The notes below the pieces were generated by a model that did not search any database, was not told the origin of the DNA, and saw only the letters and a list, made by a program, of their open reading frames with translations. This document shows positions 32,535 to 40,821 of a stretch of DNA of 64,000 nt, piece after piece. A program made the position numbers and the translations under genes. Each line of letters begins with the position of its first letter. The stretch's first letter is position 1. The stretch covers positions 4,836,001 through 4,900,000 of the forward strand of contig NZ_CP048882.1 in assembly GCF_015910445.1 (NCBI RefSeq), read 5' to 3'. The DNA is from Streptomyces bathyalis (GTDB lineage: Bacteria > Actinomycetota > Actinomycetes > Streptomycetales > Streptomycetaceae).

Positions 32535-32654
32535 CGGAGCCGCCCCGGGTCGGGACCCACGACCGTGCCGGACCGGGGCTCGCGACCGCGCGCCGCCGGG
32601 TGTGTGACGGGCGGCGCGTGGTACCCACACGCTCATGACGGCGAAGGTGCGGGC

Positions 32655-32882
32655 GTGTTGGCGGGCCTGACGGGAGTGCTGACGGGCCCGAGGGTACGGA
32701 AGGGCTGGGCGGCGCTCGCCGAAGTGCTCGCCTGGTGGGCGGCGCTGACGGGCCTGTGGATGGTGCTGATCACGACCGTGGACCCGGTGGAGAGTGCGGT
32801 CGGCGCCACCCTCGCGCTCCCCGCCGCGGTCTGTGCGAGGGCGGCGAGGCGGGCCGCGCGCCAGGAGGTGCTCTCCGGATGA
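32655..32882 (+). CDS. short MrpE/MnhE-like antiporter subunit
   Basis: A 75-aa membrane protein from a GTG at 32655, behind GAAGGTGCGG. It has one hairpin of hydrophobic segments (LAEVLAWWAALTGLWMVLITTVDPVESAVGATLALPAAV) resembling the N-terminal half of MrpE, then a basic stretch (RAARRAARQ). Full MrpE is about 160 aa, so this is a half-length version. The stop overlaps the next start by ATGA, so it belongs to the following six-gene cation/proton antiporter operon. If the GTG is wrong, an in-frame upstream start could add about 30 residues that do not look membrane-like. Confidence 0.65.
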   Translation: MLAGLTGVLTGPRVRKGWAALAEVLAWWAALTGLWMVLITTVDPVESAVGATLALPAAVCARAARRAARQEVLSG

Positions 32883-33340
32883 GCACGTCCGACGGCTGGC
32901 TCGCCGCCGCCATGGTGCCGCTGCTGTGCCTGGTGCCCGTCCTCCGGTACGTCGCCACGGGCGGCCCGAACACGCGGCTCGTCGCGCAGAACCTCTCCCA
33001 ACTCCTCGCAGGGCTCACGCTGTTGCTTGCGGCCGAGGGCTTCCGCCGTCCCGACTATCTGGACCTGGCTCTGGTCCTCGCCGTCCTCGCGCCCGCCGGG
33101 ACGCTCGTGTACGCGCGGTTCCTCGGCGGGCTGCCGCCCGCCCGCATCGTGCGCTGGACCGCGCTGTTCGGGGTGCCGGCCGTCGTCGTACCGCTGTGCG
33201 TGGCCGCGGGCCCCGGCCGGGAGGCCGTGAAGGTACTGGTGATCGGCGGCCTGCTGCTGGCGGGGGCACTGGTCACGAGCGGAGGCTCACAGCTCAGTTC
33301 GGAGTCCGGCGTCCCGGAGGAGGCTCCGGCCCGTGACTGA
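32879..33340 (+). CDS. MrpF-like subunit with a MrpG-like C-terminus
   Basis: A 153-aa membrane protein. Residues 1-83 look like MrpF: three helices ending in the family phrase YLDLALVLAVLAPAGTLVYARFL. Residues 84-150 add two more helices (VRWTALFGVPAVVVPLCVAAG, AVKVLVIGGLLLAGALVTSGG) that recall the end of MrpG, so this may be a natural F-G fusion; that part is inference from a weak resemblance. It overlaps the upstream gene by four bases and the next by eight, showing tight translational coupling. Confidence 0.7.
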   Translation: MSTSDGWLAAAMVPLLCLVPVLRYVATGGPNTRLVAQNLSQLLAGLTLLLAAEGFRRPDYLDLALVLAVLAPAGTLVYARFLGGLPPARIVRWTALFGVPAVVVPLCVAAGPGREAVKVLVIGGLLLAGALVTSGGSQLSSESGVPEEAPARD

Positions 33341-33602
33341 CGCGCTCATCGTCGTGGCTTTGCTCCTCGTCGCCGTGACGGCGACCGCCGCCGTCCTGAA
33401 CCGCGAACCGCTGCGTCAGGCGCTCGTGCTGTCCTTCCTCGGCCTCGCGCTCGCCCTGCTCTTCGCCTTCGTCCAGGCGCCCGACGTCAGCCTGTCGCAG
33501 CTCGCCGTCGGCTCCGCGGTGACGCCGCTGATGATCGTGCTGACGGTGCGGAAGGTACGGGGCGGATCCGGCAACGACGCCCGCAAGGAGGAGGAGCGTT
33601 GA
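33333..33602 (+). CDS. DUF4040 / MbhD-like antiporter subunit
   Basis: An 89-aa three-helix protein (ALIVVALLLVAVTATAAVL, ALVLSFLGLALALLFAFVQAPDVSLSQLAVGSAVTPLMIVLTV). The phrase APDVSLSQLAVGSAVTPL is the DUF4040 signature found in the C-terminal part of MrpA and as the separate MbhD subunit of archaeal membrane-bound hydrogenase. Here it is a free-standing gene, and no large MrpA/NuoL-like protein is encoded beside it. It starts at GTG 33333 inside the previous gene and overlaps the next by ATGA-type bases. Confidence 0.78.
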   Translation: MTDALIVVALLLVAVTATAAVLNREPLRQALVLSFLGLALALLFAFVQAPDVSLSQLAVGSAVTPLMIVLTVRKVRGGSGNDARKEEER

Positions 33603-34381
33603 CGCGGCGCGGCAGGCTCGTGCTCTTCCTGGCCGCGGCGGCCGTCGTGGCGGTGCTCCTCGTCGCCGCCTTCCTCGGACTGCCGCAGTTCGGCGGCAGC
33701 CACCACCCCTACGGCGACCGCGCCGTGCGCGCGGCGTTCGCGCACCACACGGCCAACGCCGTCGCCGCCGTCAACTTCGACCAGCGCGCCTTCGACACCC
33801 TCGGCGAGGAGTCGATCCTCTTCGCCGCCGTACTCGGCGCCATGGTGCTCCTGCGCCAGACCACGGGGGAGCGGCGGCGGCCGCCGCGCCGCGCCCGGGT
33901 CTCGCCTCCGATCCGCCGCCTCGGCATGGTGATGCTGCCCGTCGCGCTCCTCGTCGGCCTGTACGTCGTGGCGCACGGCCAGATCACCCCCGGCGGAGGG
34001 TTCCAGGGCGGAGTCGTCGTGGCGACGGCCTTGCATCTGCTCTATGTGGCCGCGGACTACGGGGCGTTGGAGCGCATCCGGCCGCTCTCGCCGTACGAGA
34101 TCGGGGACGCGGCCGGCGAGGCGGCGTACGTCGTCACCGGCATCTCGACGGTCCTGGCGGGCTCGGCGTTCCTCACCAACGTCCTGCCGTTGGGGACGTT
34201 CGGGACGCTGACCTCCGGCGGCACCGTCGTCCTGCTCAACGCCGCCGTGGGCATGGAAGTGGCCTGCGGCGTGGTGGTGCTGCTGGCCTCCTTCCTCGAC
34301 CAGGCGGTGGAGATCGAGGCGCCCCCCGGCAACAACGGCGCCGGTCCCGCCGAGGCAGCGGGAGGGGGTGGGAACGCATGA
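33599..34381 (+). CDS. MrpB/MnhB-type subunit with MbhE-like N-terminus
   Basis: A 260-aa membrane protein. The first about 90 residues (VLFLAAAAVVAVLLVAAFLGLP, then HTANAVAAVNFDQRAFDTLGEESILFAAVLGAMVLL) match the MbhE or MrpA-tail element with RAFDTLGE. Residues 100-240 are MnhB: VMLPVALLVGLYVVAHGQITPGGGFQGGVVVATA with the conserved GHxxPGGGFQGG motif, and further helices. The C-terminus is a Gly/Ala-rich tail. It would be a core membrane subunit of a Na+/H+ antiporter. It overlaps both neighbours by four bases. Confidence 0.87.
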   Translation: MTRRGRLVLFLAAAAVVAVLLVAAFLGLPQFGGSHHPYGDRAVRAAFAHHTANAVAAVNFDQRAFDTLGEESILFAAVLGAMVLLRQTTGERRRPPRRARVSPPIRRLGMVMLPVALLVGLYVVAHGQITPGGGFQGGVVVATALHLLYVAADYGALERIRPLSPYEIGDAAGEAAYVVTGISTVLAGSAFLTNVLPLGTFGTLTSGGTVVLLNAAVGMEVACGVVVLLASFLDQAVEIEAPPGNNGAGPAEAAGGGGNA

Positions 34382-34722
34382 CCCTGCTGCCCTATCTCGT
34401 CGCGGGCTGGATCTTCCTCATCGGCGTGTACGGCCTGGTCACCAGCCGCAACCTCATCCACACCGTCGGCTGTCTGTCCGTGACCCAGTCCTCGACGTAC
34501 GTGCTGCTGCTCGCCATCGGCTACCGCGACGGCGGCACCGCGCCGGTCTACGCGGCCCTGCCCAAGGACGCCCGCGTCGTGGACCCCGTCGTGCAGGCCC
34601 TCACCCTCACCGACATCGTCGTGGGCGCCACCGTGACGGCGCTGCTGCTGGCCCTCGTCACCCAGCTCCACAAGCGGCACGGCACCGTCGACCCGGACGA
34701 GCTGCTGGCTCTCAAGGGCTGA
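34378..34722 (+). CDS. MrpC/MnhC-type subunit (NuoK-like)
   Basis: A 114-aa protein with three helices (YLVAGWIFLIGVYGLVTSRNLIHTVGCLSV, STYVLLLAIGYR, LTLTDIVVGATVTALLLALVTQL). It has the NuoK/MrpC pattern, including DPVVQALTLTDIVVGAT, typical of MnhC. The ATG overlaps the end of the MrpB gene (ATGA). It would form part of the ion path next to MrpD. Confidence 0.88.
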   Translation: MTLLPYLVAGWIFLIGVYGLVTSRNLIHTVGCLSVTQSSTYVLLLAIGYRDGGTAPVYAALPKDARVVDPVVQALTLTDIVVGATVTALLLALVTQLHKRHGTVDPDELLALKG

Positions 34723-34738
34723 CGGGGGTGTCGGCGGG

Positions 34739-36622
34739 ATGAACGTGTCGCGGCTGCTGCCGCTCGTCGTCGTGGTGCCGATGCTCGGCGCCGCCGTGCT
34801 CGCCGCGGGAGGCCGGCGGCTGCCGCGCATCGCCTCGGACAGCCTCGGCGTCTTCTTCGCGGCGGTCTCCGCCGTCCTGTCCGCGGTGGTGCTGGCGGGC
34901 GGTACCCACGAGGGCCCCTACGTCGTGGAGTGGCTGGGTGGCTGGCGACCCGGTGCCGGGGGCCAGGGTGTGGGGATCGTGCTGGCAGGCGAGCCGGTCT
35001 CCCTGGGTCTCACCGCGTTCACGTCGCTGCTCGTCGTCGCCGTACTCGTCTACTCCTGGCGGTACTTCGAGGAGCCCCCGCGGCGGCGCACCGGCTCCTT
35101 CCCCGCGCTGATCCTGCTCTTCCAGGCGGGCATGTGCGGCTTCTGCCTCACCGGGGACCTGTTCAACTCCTTCGTCTTCTTCGAGCTCATGGGCGTCGTC
35201 GCGTACGCGCTCACCGGATTCCGCGTCGAGGAACCGCGTCCGGTGCAAGGGGCGCTCGCCTTCGGCATCGTCAACTCCCTCGGCGGCTACGCGATGCTGA
35301 TGGGTATCGCGCTGCTCTACGCCCGCACCGGCGAACTGGGCTTCGCCCAGGTCGGGCGGGCGCTCGACGGGCAGCGGGCCGACGCCCTCGTCCTGGCGGC
35401 CTTCGTACTCTTGGCGGCCGGACTCCTGGTGAAGGCGGCGGCCGTGCCGTTCCACTTCTGGCTGCCCGACGCCCACGCCGTCGCACCCACGCCCGTGTGC
35501 ATGCTGCTCTCGGGCGTCATGGTGGAGCTGGGCGTCTTCGGCGTCGCCCGCCTCTACTGGACGATCTTCGCCGGGCCCGGAGGCCTGCCGCCGGAAGCCT
35601 TCACCCGCGCCCTCGTCACCGTCGGCGTCCTGACCGCCCTGCTCGGGGCGGTGATGAGCTGGCGGCAGCGGCACGTGAAGAGGCTGCTCGCCTTCTCCAC
35701 GGTGTCGCACACGGGCCTGTTCCTCATCGGCGTCGGCCTGCTGACCCCCGAAGGAGTCGCGGGCACCTCGCTGTACGTACTGGCCCACGGAGCCGTCAAG
35801 GCGGCCCTGTTCGCGTGCACCGGCATCCTGCTGGACCGCTATGCCTCCGTCGACGAGCACGAGTTGTACGGGCGGGCACGTGAACTGCCCTTCACCGGCG
35901 CCATGTTCGTCCTCGGCGGGCTCGCCGTCTGCGGAATGCCCCCGTTCGGGACGTCGCTCGGCAAGGCCGTGGCGGAGGAGGCCGCGGGCCACACGGGCCA
36001 CTGGCTCACCGCGGTGTTCGTGCTCGTCTCGGCGCTCACAGGCGGCGCGATTCTGCGGGCGGGCGTGCGCATCTTCGCCGGAGCCGGACCGCGACCGGAC
36101 GGGACCGGGGGCCCCGGCGGTCAACCGGACGCGCAGGAAGGCACGCAGGAGCCCGTGACCGGCCCCCTCACCGACGGCGGCGAACAGCCCGAGACCGCGG
36201 GCCGGCTGCGGCGCATCCCGGGCCCGATGCTCGTGGTGCCGGCCGGGCTGCTGGCCGCGGCCCTCGCGGCGGGGCTCGTACCGCAGTTGGGGGACGGCGC
36301 CGGCGACGCGGCACATCTCTTCGCCACGCACGACCTCTACGAAGCCGCGGTCCTGGACGGTGTCACCCCGCACCCCGAAGGCGGCCCGCCCGCGCACTGG
36401 AACACCGCCGGCGTCCTGCTCGGGCTGCTCTCGACCGCGCTCGGTGTGGGGATCGCGGTGCTCGGCGTGCGGCGGCGTCCCTACCCGGGGATCGGCGATC
36501 GTCTCCTGGCGCCCCTGCGCCGCCTGCAGTCGGGGCACATCGGCGACTACGTGGCCTGGACGGTCGCGGGCCTCGCGCTGGTGACACTGCTCACCGCCCC
36601 CGGCACACACATGCTGCCCTGA
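34739..36622 (+). CDS. MrpD/NuoM-like proton-translocating subunit
   Basis: A 627-aa membrane protein with about 14 helices and a proton-antiporter core. Key segments are AGMCGFCLTGDLFNSFVFFELMGVVAYALTGF with the helix-5 Glu, VPFHFWLPDAHAVAPTPVCMLLSGVMVELG with the HxWLPDAHxxAP motif, RLLAFSTVSHTGLFLIG, and AHGAVKAALFACTGILL. Its C-terminal part from about 450 carries an unusual hydrophilic insertion rich in Gly, Asp and Gln before the last helices. It is the largest subunit present and the only one with the antiporter motif, so it should carry ion translocation. It ends the operon. Confidence 0.9.
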   Translation: MNVSRLLPLVVVVPMLGAAVLAAGGRRLPRIASDSLGVFFAAVSAVLSAVVLAGGTHEGPYVVEWLGGWRPGAGGQGVGIVLAGEPVSLGLTAFTSLLVVAVLVYSWRYFEEPPRRRTGSFPALILLFQAGMCGFCLTGDLFNSFVFFELMGVVAYALTGFRVEEPRPVQGALAFGIVNSLGGYAMLMGIALLYARTGELGFAQVGRALDGQRADALVLAAFVLLAAGLLVKAAAVPFHFWLPDAHAVAPTPVCMLLSGVMVELGVFGVARLYWTIFAGPGGLPPEAFTRALVTVGVLTALLGAVMSWRQRHVKRLLAFSTVSHTGLFLIGVGLLTPEGVAGTSLYVLAHGAVKAALFACTGILLDRYASVDEHELYGRARELPFTGAMFVLGGLAVCGMPPFGTSLGKAVAEEAAGHTGHWLTAVFVLVSALTGGAILRAGVRIFAGAGPRPDGTGGPGGQPDAQEGTQEPVTGPLTDGGEQPETAGRLRRIPGPMLVVPAGLLAAALAAGLVPQLGDGAGDAAHLFATHDLYEAAVLDGVTPHPEGGPPAHWNTAGVLLGLLSTALGVGIAVLGVRRRPYPGIGDRLLAPLRRLQSGHIGDYVAWTVAGLALVTLLTAPGTHMLP

Positions 36623-36778
36623 GAGCCGCTCAGCTGCACCGTCTCCAGCAGGCCCCGGCCCCCGGGTTCTTCAGTCGTTCGGCGCAACGCCCCGGCCGCG
36701 ATGCGGCACGTGTGGAGGACCTGGAGCGCGGTACAAGAACGGAACCAAGACGGAACCACGCCCCGCTTTTCTTCGTTC

Positions 36779-36808
36779 TTGACACTGGAGTAGCGTGCTG
36801 TTTTTGCT
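36779..36808 (+). promoter_or_regulatory. candidate promoter of the Bax-inhibitor-like gene
   Basis: TTGACA at 36779-36784 is a consensus -35. The -10 is uncertain: TTTGCT at 36803-36808 (18-bp spacer) is the best placed. The surrounding sequence is unusually A/T-rich for this window. The 238-bp gap 36623-36860 has no gene. Confidence 0.5.
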
Positions 36809-36860
36809 AACGCATTACTCTGAAGGCTAGTGCCGTGCCGTGCGGCCATGGAGGAGTGAG

Positions 36861-37718
36861 ATGAGGAGCAGCAACCCGGTCTTCTCGCGACGGGGGTTCA
36901 GCCGCTCAGGCGGCTATGCCGGTTTCGACGCCGGCCAGCAGCCGCAGGCCGGGAACCCGTACGCGAACAGCCCTTACGCGAACAACCCTTACGCCCAGCA
37001 GCAGACGCAGGCAGTCGGTCAGCCCTACGGGGCTCCGCCGGCCACTCCGCCGCAGACCGGCGTCATGACGATGGACGACGTCGTCGCCCGCACCGGTATG
37101 ACGGTGGGCCTCGTCGTCGTCATGGCCGCAGTGGCCTGGATCACGGATCTGGCACTGCCGCTCGCCATCGGTGCCGGCCTCGTCGCGATGGTGCTGGCGC
37201 TCGTCCAGTCCTTCAAGCGCAAGGCCGTGCCGCCGCTGATCCTGGCGTACGCGGCGCTGGAAGGCCTCTTCCTCGGCGCGATCAGCAACTTCGTCGACAG
37301 CTACATCGCGGACGGCGCGGCGATGCAGGCCGTGCTGGGCACCATGGCGGTCTTCACCGCGGTGCTGGTGATGTACAAGACCCGGATCATCCGGGTCACC
37401 CGGCGCTTCTACCGCTTCGCGATGGCCGCCGCCATCGGCTTCGTGCTGCTGATGATGGTGAACCTGCTGTTCGCGGTCTTCGGCGGCGGTGACGGCCTCG
37501 GCTTCCGCAGCGGTGCGATGGGCGTCCTCTTCGGGATCGTCGGCATCCTGATCGGCGCGCTCTTCCTGGCGCTCGACTTCAAGCAGGTCGAGGACGGCAT
37601 CTCCTACGGCGCACCCCGCCAGGAGTCCTGGCTGGCCGCCTTCGGTCTGACGCTGACCCTCGTGTGGATCTACCTCGAGTTCCTGCGACTGATCGCGATC
37701 CTTCAGGGCAACGACTGA
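36861..37718 (+). CDS. Bax inhibitor-1/YccA-family membrane protein
   Basis: A 285-aa protein from the ATG at 36861, which sits behind GGAGGAGTGAG; an ATG at 36840 is in frame but has no site. The first 75 residues are hydrophilic and carry a repeat NPYANSPYANNPYAQQ (about 33-48). Seven helices follow (VGLVVVMAAVAWITDLAL, LILAYAALEGLFLGAISNF and others) with the BI-1 family phrase EGLFLGAISNF and a conserved C-terminal EFLRLIAIL. Eukaryotic relatives modulate Ca2+ and cell death; in bacteria the role is unclear, though the family is linked to membrane-protein quality control. Confidence 0.88.
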   Translation: MRSSNPVFSRRGFSRSGGYAGFDAGQQPQAGNPYANSPYANNPYAQQQTQAVGQPYGAPPATPPQTGVMTMDDVVARTGMTVGLVVVMAAVAWITDLALPLAIGAGLVAMVLALVQSFKRKAVPPLILAYAALEGLFLGAISNFVDSYIADGAAMQAVLGTMAVFTAVLVMYKTRIIRVTRRFYRFAMAAAIGFVLLMMVNLLFAVFGGGDGLGFRSGAMGVLFGIVGILIGALFLALDFKQVEDGISYGAPRQESWLAAFGLTLTLVWIYLEFLRLIAILQGND

Positions 37719-37728
37719 CGGACGCACC

Positions 37729-37767
37729 GAAGGGGCCCGGAGGCGGTGACGCCTCGCGGGCCCCTTC
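37729..37767 (+). terminator. strong hairpin after the Bax-inhibitor-like gene
   Basis: GAAGGGGCCCG (37729-37739) pairs with CGGGCCCCTTC (37757-37767), and GAGGCG/CGCCTC extends the stem inside around a GTGA tetraloop. Only one base is unpaired. It lies 11 bp after the stop. Confidence 0.85.
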
Positions 37768-37821
37768 GTATGTGCTGATCCGGATCAGTTCCGGAAATCC
37801 AAGAGATCCTGGGGAGGCCGG

Positions 37822-38049
37822 TTACAGATGGCGCGCAGCGCGCCGCAGGTCGTACTCGTGAATGATCGCTTTCGCGTGGCCGTACGCGAGGTTGTGCTCG
37901 CCGCGCAGCCAGCTCACCTTCTCCTCGAAGCGGAAGAGGGAAGGGCCTTCATCTACAGTCCGCAGCCATTCGGATACTTCACGGCCGGTGCATTGAGGGA
38001 TGCGGGTGAGCATGTTCCGGTGGGTCTCTTCGGAGAAGATCTGGGACAT
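37822..38049 (-). CDS. DUF4287 domain protein
   Basis: A 75-aa protein (MSQIFSEETHRNMLTRIPQC start) of the DUF4287 family: helix-loop-helix with TGREVSEWLRTVDEGPSLFRFEEKVSWLRGEHNLAYGHAKAIIHEYDLRR-type sequence. The conserved LRGEHNLAYGHAKAIIHEYDL is the family mark and recurs as a small domain in other bacterial proteins. Function is unknown. ATG at 38049 is chosen over a longer frame whose extra 107 residues are Pro/Arg-rich antisense sequence of the next gene. Confidence 0.82.
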   Translation of the reverse strand: MSQIFSEETHRNMLTRIPQCTGREVSEWLRTVDEGPSLFRFEEKVSWLRGEHNLAYGHAKAIIHEYDLRRAARHL

Positions 38050-38147
38050 CGGCGCCTCCGGACGCTGCCTTATGGAGTCCTTCCCGCCAAGGTGCCTGAG
38101 TAACGGGACGATGGCAACAGTGTGTCGGGGGCGCATACGCTTGCGGG

Positions 38148-38486
38148 GTGCTCGATACAGCCCCATTGATCTCCGCGGTGCAGCCTGCGGCGGACCGTCT
38201 GCGGACCCTTCCGGAGAGCGCTCTGCGCAGGGGAGCAGCGGCCGAAGGACTGGCCCTGGCCCGCGAGTTGGCGGTGCGGGCACAGCGTCTGGAGTTCCCG
38301 GGACGCCCCCCGCTGGAGCTGCCGGACGTGGGGGTTTTCGCCGTCGGCGACCAGCTGTTGGTGGCGGCACACGATCTGGCGGAAATTCTCTGCGAAGTTG
38401 ACGCCGATCATGAACTGGCCGACGCCGTCGGCCTCGTTCAGCTCGCCACCGTGCGTATCGCCGCGGCTGCTACCGGGAAGCGATGA
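38148..38486 (+). CDS. conserved hypothetical protein
   Basis: A 112-aa soluble, Ala/Leu-rich, mostly helical protein from GTG 38148. Recognisable features are RGAAAEGLALARELAVRAQRLE, PPLELPDVGVFAVGDQLLVAAHDLAEIL and a short C-terminal helix. It resembles a Streptomyces-conserved family I cannot name, and I assign no function. It is divergent from the DUF4287 gene (98-bp gap) and its last 17 bases overlap, tail to tail, the end of the next gene on the other strand. Confidence 0.7.
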   Translation: MLDTAPLISAVQPAADRLRTLPESALRRGAAAEGLALARELAVRAQRLEFPGRPPLELPDVGVFAVGDQLLVAAHDLAEILCEVDADHELADAVGLVQLATVRIAAAATGKR

Positions 38487-39390
38487 CCCGGTCCGCGAGC
38501 AGATAGGCGGTGCGGCCCTCCCCGTAGGCGAAGGTGAGGGCGTACGCGCCGGAGACGGTGGAGCCCCCCATCAGCACCGGGACGTCCCCGTCCCGCAGCG
38601 CCGCGCACAGGGCCTCGGCCGTCTCGCGGTGGCCGGGGGAGAGGCACACGGTCGTGCCGTCCTGGAAGAGATAGACGTCCAGCGTGCCCAGCGGGCCCTG
38701 CCGCACGTCCGAGAGCGGCGTACGGGCGTCCGCCAGCTCCGCCAGCCGTCCCACGGTCCGCTCGTGACCGGCGGCGTTCCTGGAGCGCAGCGGCGTCTGC
38801 GCCGGTAGGGCGGGTTCGCCGCGGAGCGTGAAGTCCGGCTCCGAAGGGTGACGGCGGCGGGCCGCGGTCACGCCGGGGGTCTCCTGCCCGTCCTGCGGAC
38901 CGGGCTGCTGCTCCAGCGGTTCCACGGATTCGAGATCGTCGCCCAGGTCGCGCTCCACCTGCCGCGGTACGAAGATGCCCGGCTGGGGCATGTCGCGGTC
39001 GCGCAGTTCGCGCAGGTTCTCCAGTACGTCGTCGTCGACGCGGCCCTTGAGAAGGGCGTCGAGGACGGGAGCTATCTCGTACTCCGTGCCGCGGTCGGCC
39101 AGCGTCGCGTCGTGCACGTGCGTGCCGTCGCTGCCGCGCTCCTGCGCCGCCCACATGGCACGGGCCTCCGCCAGCTCACGCTCACGCTCCTCCGCGATCG
39201 CCTCGACGACGATGCTCCGGATCTCCTCGGCGGAGCGCGCGTGCGGAACCCTGGCCCCGCGTTCGGGGGTGCCGCACTGCGCGCACTCGTCGAGGCGCCG
39301 GCGCAGGCCGCGCGCCGAATGCAGGGCGGCGCCCCCGACCGCGGCGGCCGTGACCGCGGTCGCGAGCAGCAGCAGAGATATCGCGCTCAC
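38470..39390 (-). CDS. membrane-anchored hypothetical protein
   Basis: A 306-aa protein, GTG at 39390 behind AGGAGAACGTCA. One N-terminal membrane helix (SAISLLLLATAVTAAAVGGAAL, residues 2-23) is followed by a cytoplasmic part with a CxxC (ECAQCGTPERG), a charged helical stretch (RSAEEIRSIVVEAIAEERERELAEARAMW), a Pro-rich acidic middle and a C-terminal domain with DVYLFQDGTTVCLSPGHRETAEALCAALRDGDVPVLMGGS. I do not recognise a named family. The open frame continues upstream to 39591 but without coding character. It shares a tail-to-tail overlap with the previous gene. Confidence 0.7.
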   Translation of the reverse strand: MSAISLLLLATAVTAAAVGGAALHSARGLRRRLDECAQCGTPERGARVPHARSAEEIRSIVVEAIAEERERELAEARAMWAAQERGSDGTHVHDATLADRGTEYEIAPVLDALLKGRVDDDVLENLRELRDRDMPQPGIFVPRQVERDLGDDLESVEPLEQQPGPQDGQETPGVTAARRRHPSEPDFTLRGEPALPAQTPLRSRNAAGHERTVGRLAELADARTPLSDVRQGPLGTLDVYLFQDGTTVCLSPGHRETAEALCAALRDGDVPVLMGGSTVSGAYALTFAYGEGRTAYLLADRVIASR

Positions 39391-39603
39391 TGACGTTCTC
39401 CTGGTTCCGTCGGTCCCCCTGGACGCTTGCTCGATTTCCCCAGCGGCTTCTCCCGGCAGAGCACGGGAGAAGCCCGGGGGCGAGTCGACCGTAGTCCCAA
39501 ACGCCATGAATAGGACAGAGGTGAACTGATACCTCCACAGCCCCGCTCGTCGTGAGCAGGAGAAACACTCAGCTCCAGGGGGATAAATCACATCTCCTGC
39601 ACG

Positions 39604-40821
39604 TCAGCTGAGGCGTTCCAGCACCATGGCCATGCCCTGGCCGCCGCCGACGCACATGGTCTCCAGGCCGAACTGCTTGTCGTGCCAGCGCAGCGAGTTG
39701 AGCAGCGTCGTGGTGATGCGGGCCCCCGTCATGCCGAAGGGGTGGCCGACGGCGATCGCGCCTCCGTTGACGTTGAGCTTGTCCAGGTCGATGCCGAGGT
39801 CCCGGTAGGAGGGGATGACCTGGGCGGCGAACGCCTCGTTGATCTCGACGAGATCGATGTCGCCGATCGTCATCCCGGCACGGGCCAGGGCCTGCTTGCT
39901 GGCCTCGACCGGGCCGTAACCCATGATCTCGGGAGAGAGGCCGGAGACCCCGGTGGAGACGACGCGCGCCAGCGGCGTCAGCCCCAGCTCGCGCGCCTTG
40001 GTGTCGGACATGACGACCAGCGCCGCCGCGCCGTCGTTGAGCGGACAGCAGTTGCCCGCCGTGACCAGGCCGTCGGGACGGAAGACGGGCTTGAGGCCCT
40101 CCACGCCTTCGAGCGTCACACCGGCACGCGGCCCGTCGTCCTTCGACACCGTTCCGTCCGGAGTGGTGACGGGCGTGATCTCCCGCTCCCAGAAGCCGTC
40201 GGCGATGGCCTTCTCCGCCAGGTTCTGCGAGCGGACCCCGAACTCGTCCATGTCCTTGCGGGTGACGCCCTTGAGGCGGGCCAGATTCTCCGCGGTCTGC
40301 CCCATGGCGATGTAGACGTCGGGGACCTGCCCGCTCTCGCGCGGGTCCTCCCATCCCGAGCCGCCCTTCTCGGCGCGCTCGGCGGTACGGGCCTCCGCGT
40401 CGGCGAAGAGGGGGTTGTGCGTGCCGGGCATCCCGTCCGAACTCCCGTTGACGGAACGGGAGACGGTCTCCACGCCGGCCGAGATGAACACGTCGCCCTC
40501 GCCCGCCTTGATGGCGTGCAGCGCCATGCGGGTCGTCTGCAGCGACGAGGAGCAGTAGCGGGTGATGGTGCAGCCCGGCAGGTGGTCCATGCCCATCTGC
40601 ACGGCGACGACGCGGCCCAGGTTGTGCCCCTGCTCGCCGCCGGGCAGACCGCAGCCGAGCATCAGGTCGTCGATCTGGGTGGGGTCGAGCTCCGGCACCT
40701 GGTCGAGGGCGGCCTTGATGATCTGCGCGGTCAGGTCGTCGGGCCGTACGTCCTTCAGCGACCCCTTGAAGGCGCGTCCGATGGGCGAGCGGGCGGCAGA
40801 GACGATCACTGCTTCGGGCAT
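39604..40821 (-). CDS. acetyl-CoA C-acyltransferase (thiolase)
   Basis: A 405-aa thiolase that cleaves or forms beta-ketoacyl-CoA, most likely in fatty-acid beta-oxidation. The acylated Cys is in TRYCSSSLQTTRMA (about residue 89), NEAFAAQVIPSYRDLGI carries the conserved NEAFA, NGGAIAVGHPFGMTGAR holds the GHP histidine, and CVGGGQGMAMVLE the second Cys. ATG 40821 is preferred to the GTG three bases upstream because GGAGCC is 5 bp away. No dehydrogenase or hydratase gene is adjacent. An AAGCGCTT palindrome lies 100 bp upstream. Confidence 0.94.
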   Translation of the reverse strand: MPEAVIVSAARSPIGRAFKGSLKDVRPDDLTAQIIKAALDQVPELDPTQIDDLMLGCGLPGGEQGHNLGRVVAVQMGMDHLPGCTITRYCSSSLQTTRMALHAIKAGEGDVFISAGVETVSRSVNGSSDGMPGTHNPLFADAEARTAERAEKGGSGWEDPRESGQVPDVYIAMGQTAENLARLKGVTRKDMDEFGVRSQNLAEKAIADGFWEREITPVTTPDGTVSKDDGPRAGVTLEGVEGLKPVFRPDGLVTAGNCCPLNDGAAALVVMSDTKARELGLTPLARVVSTGVSGLSPEIMGYGPVEASKQALARAGMTIGDIDLVEINEAFAAQVIPSYRDLGIDLDKLNVNGGAIAVGHPFGMTGARITTTLLNSLRWHDKQFGLETMCVGGGQGMAMVLERLS

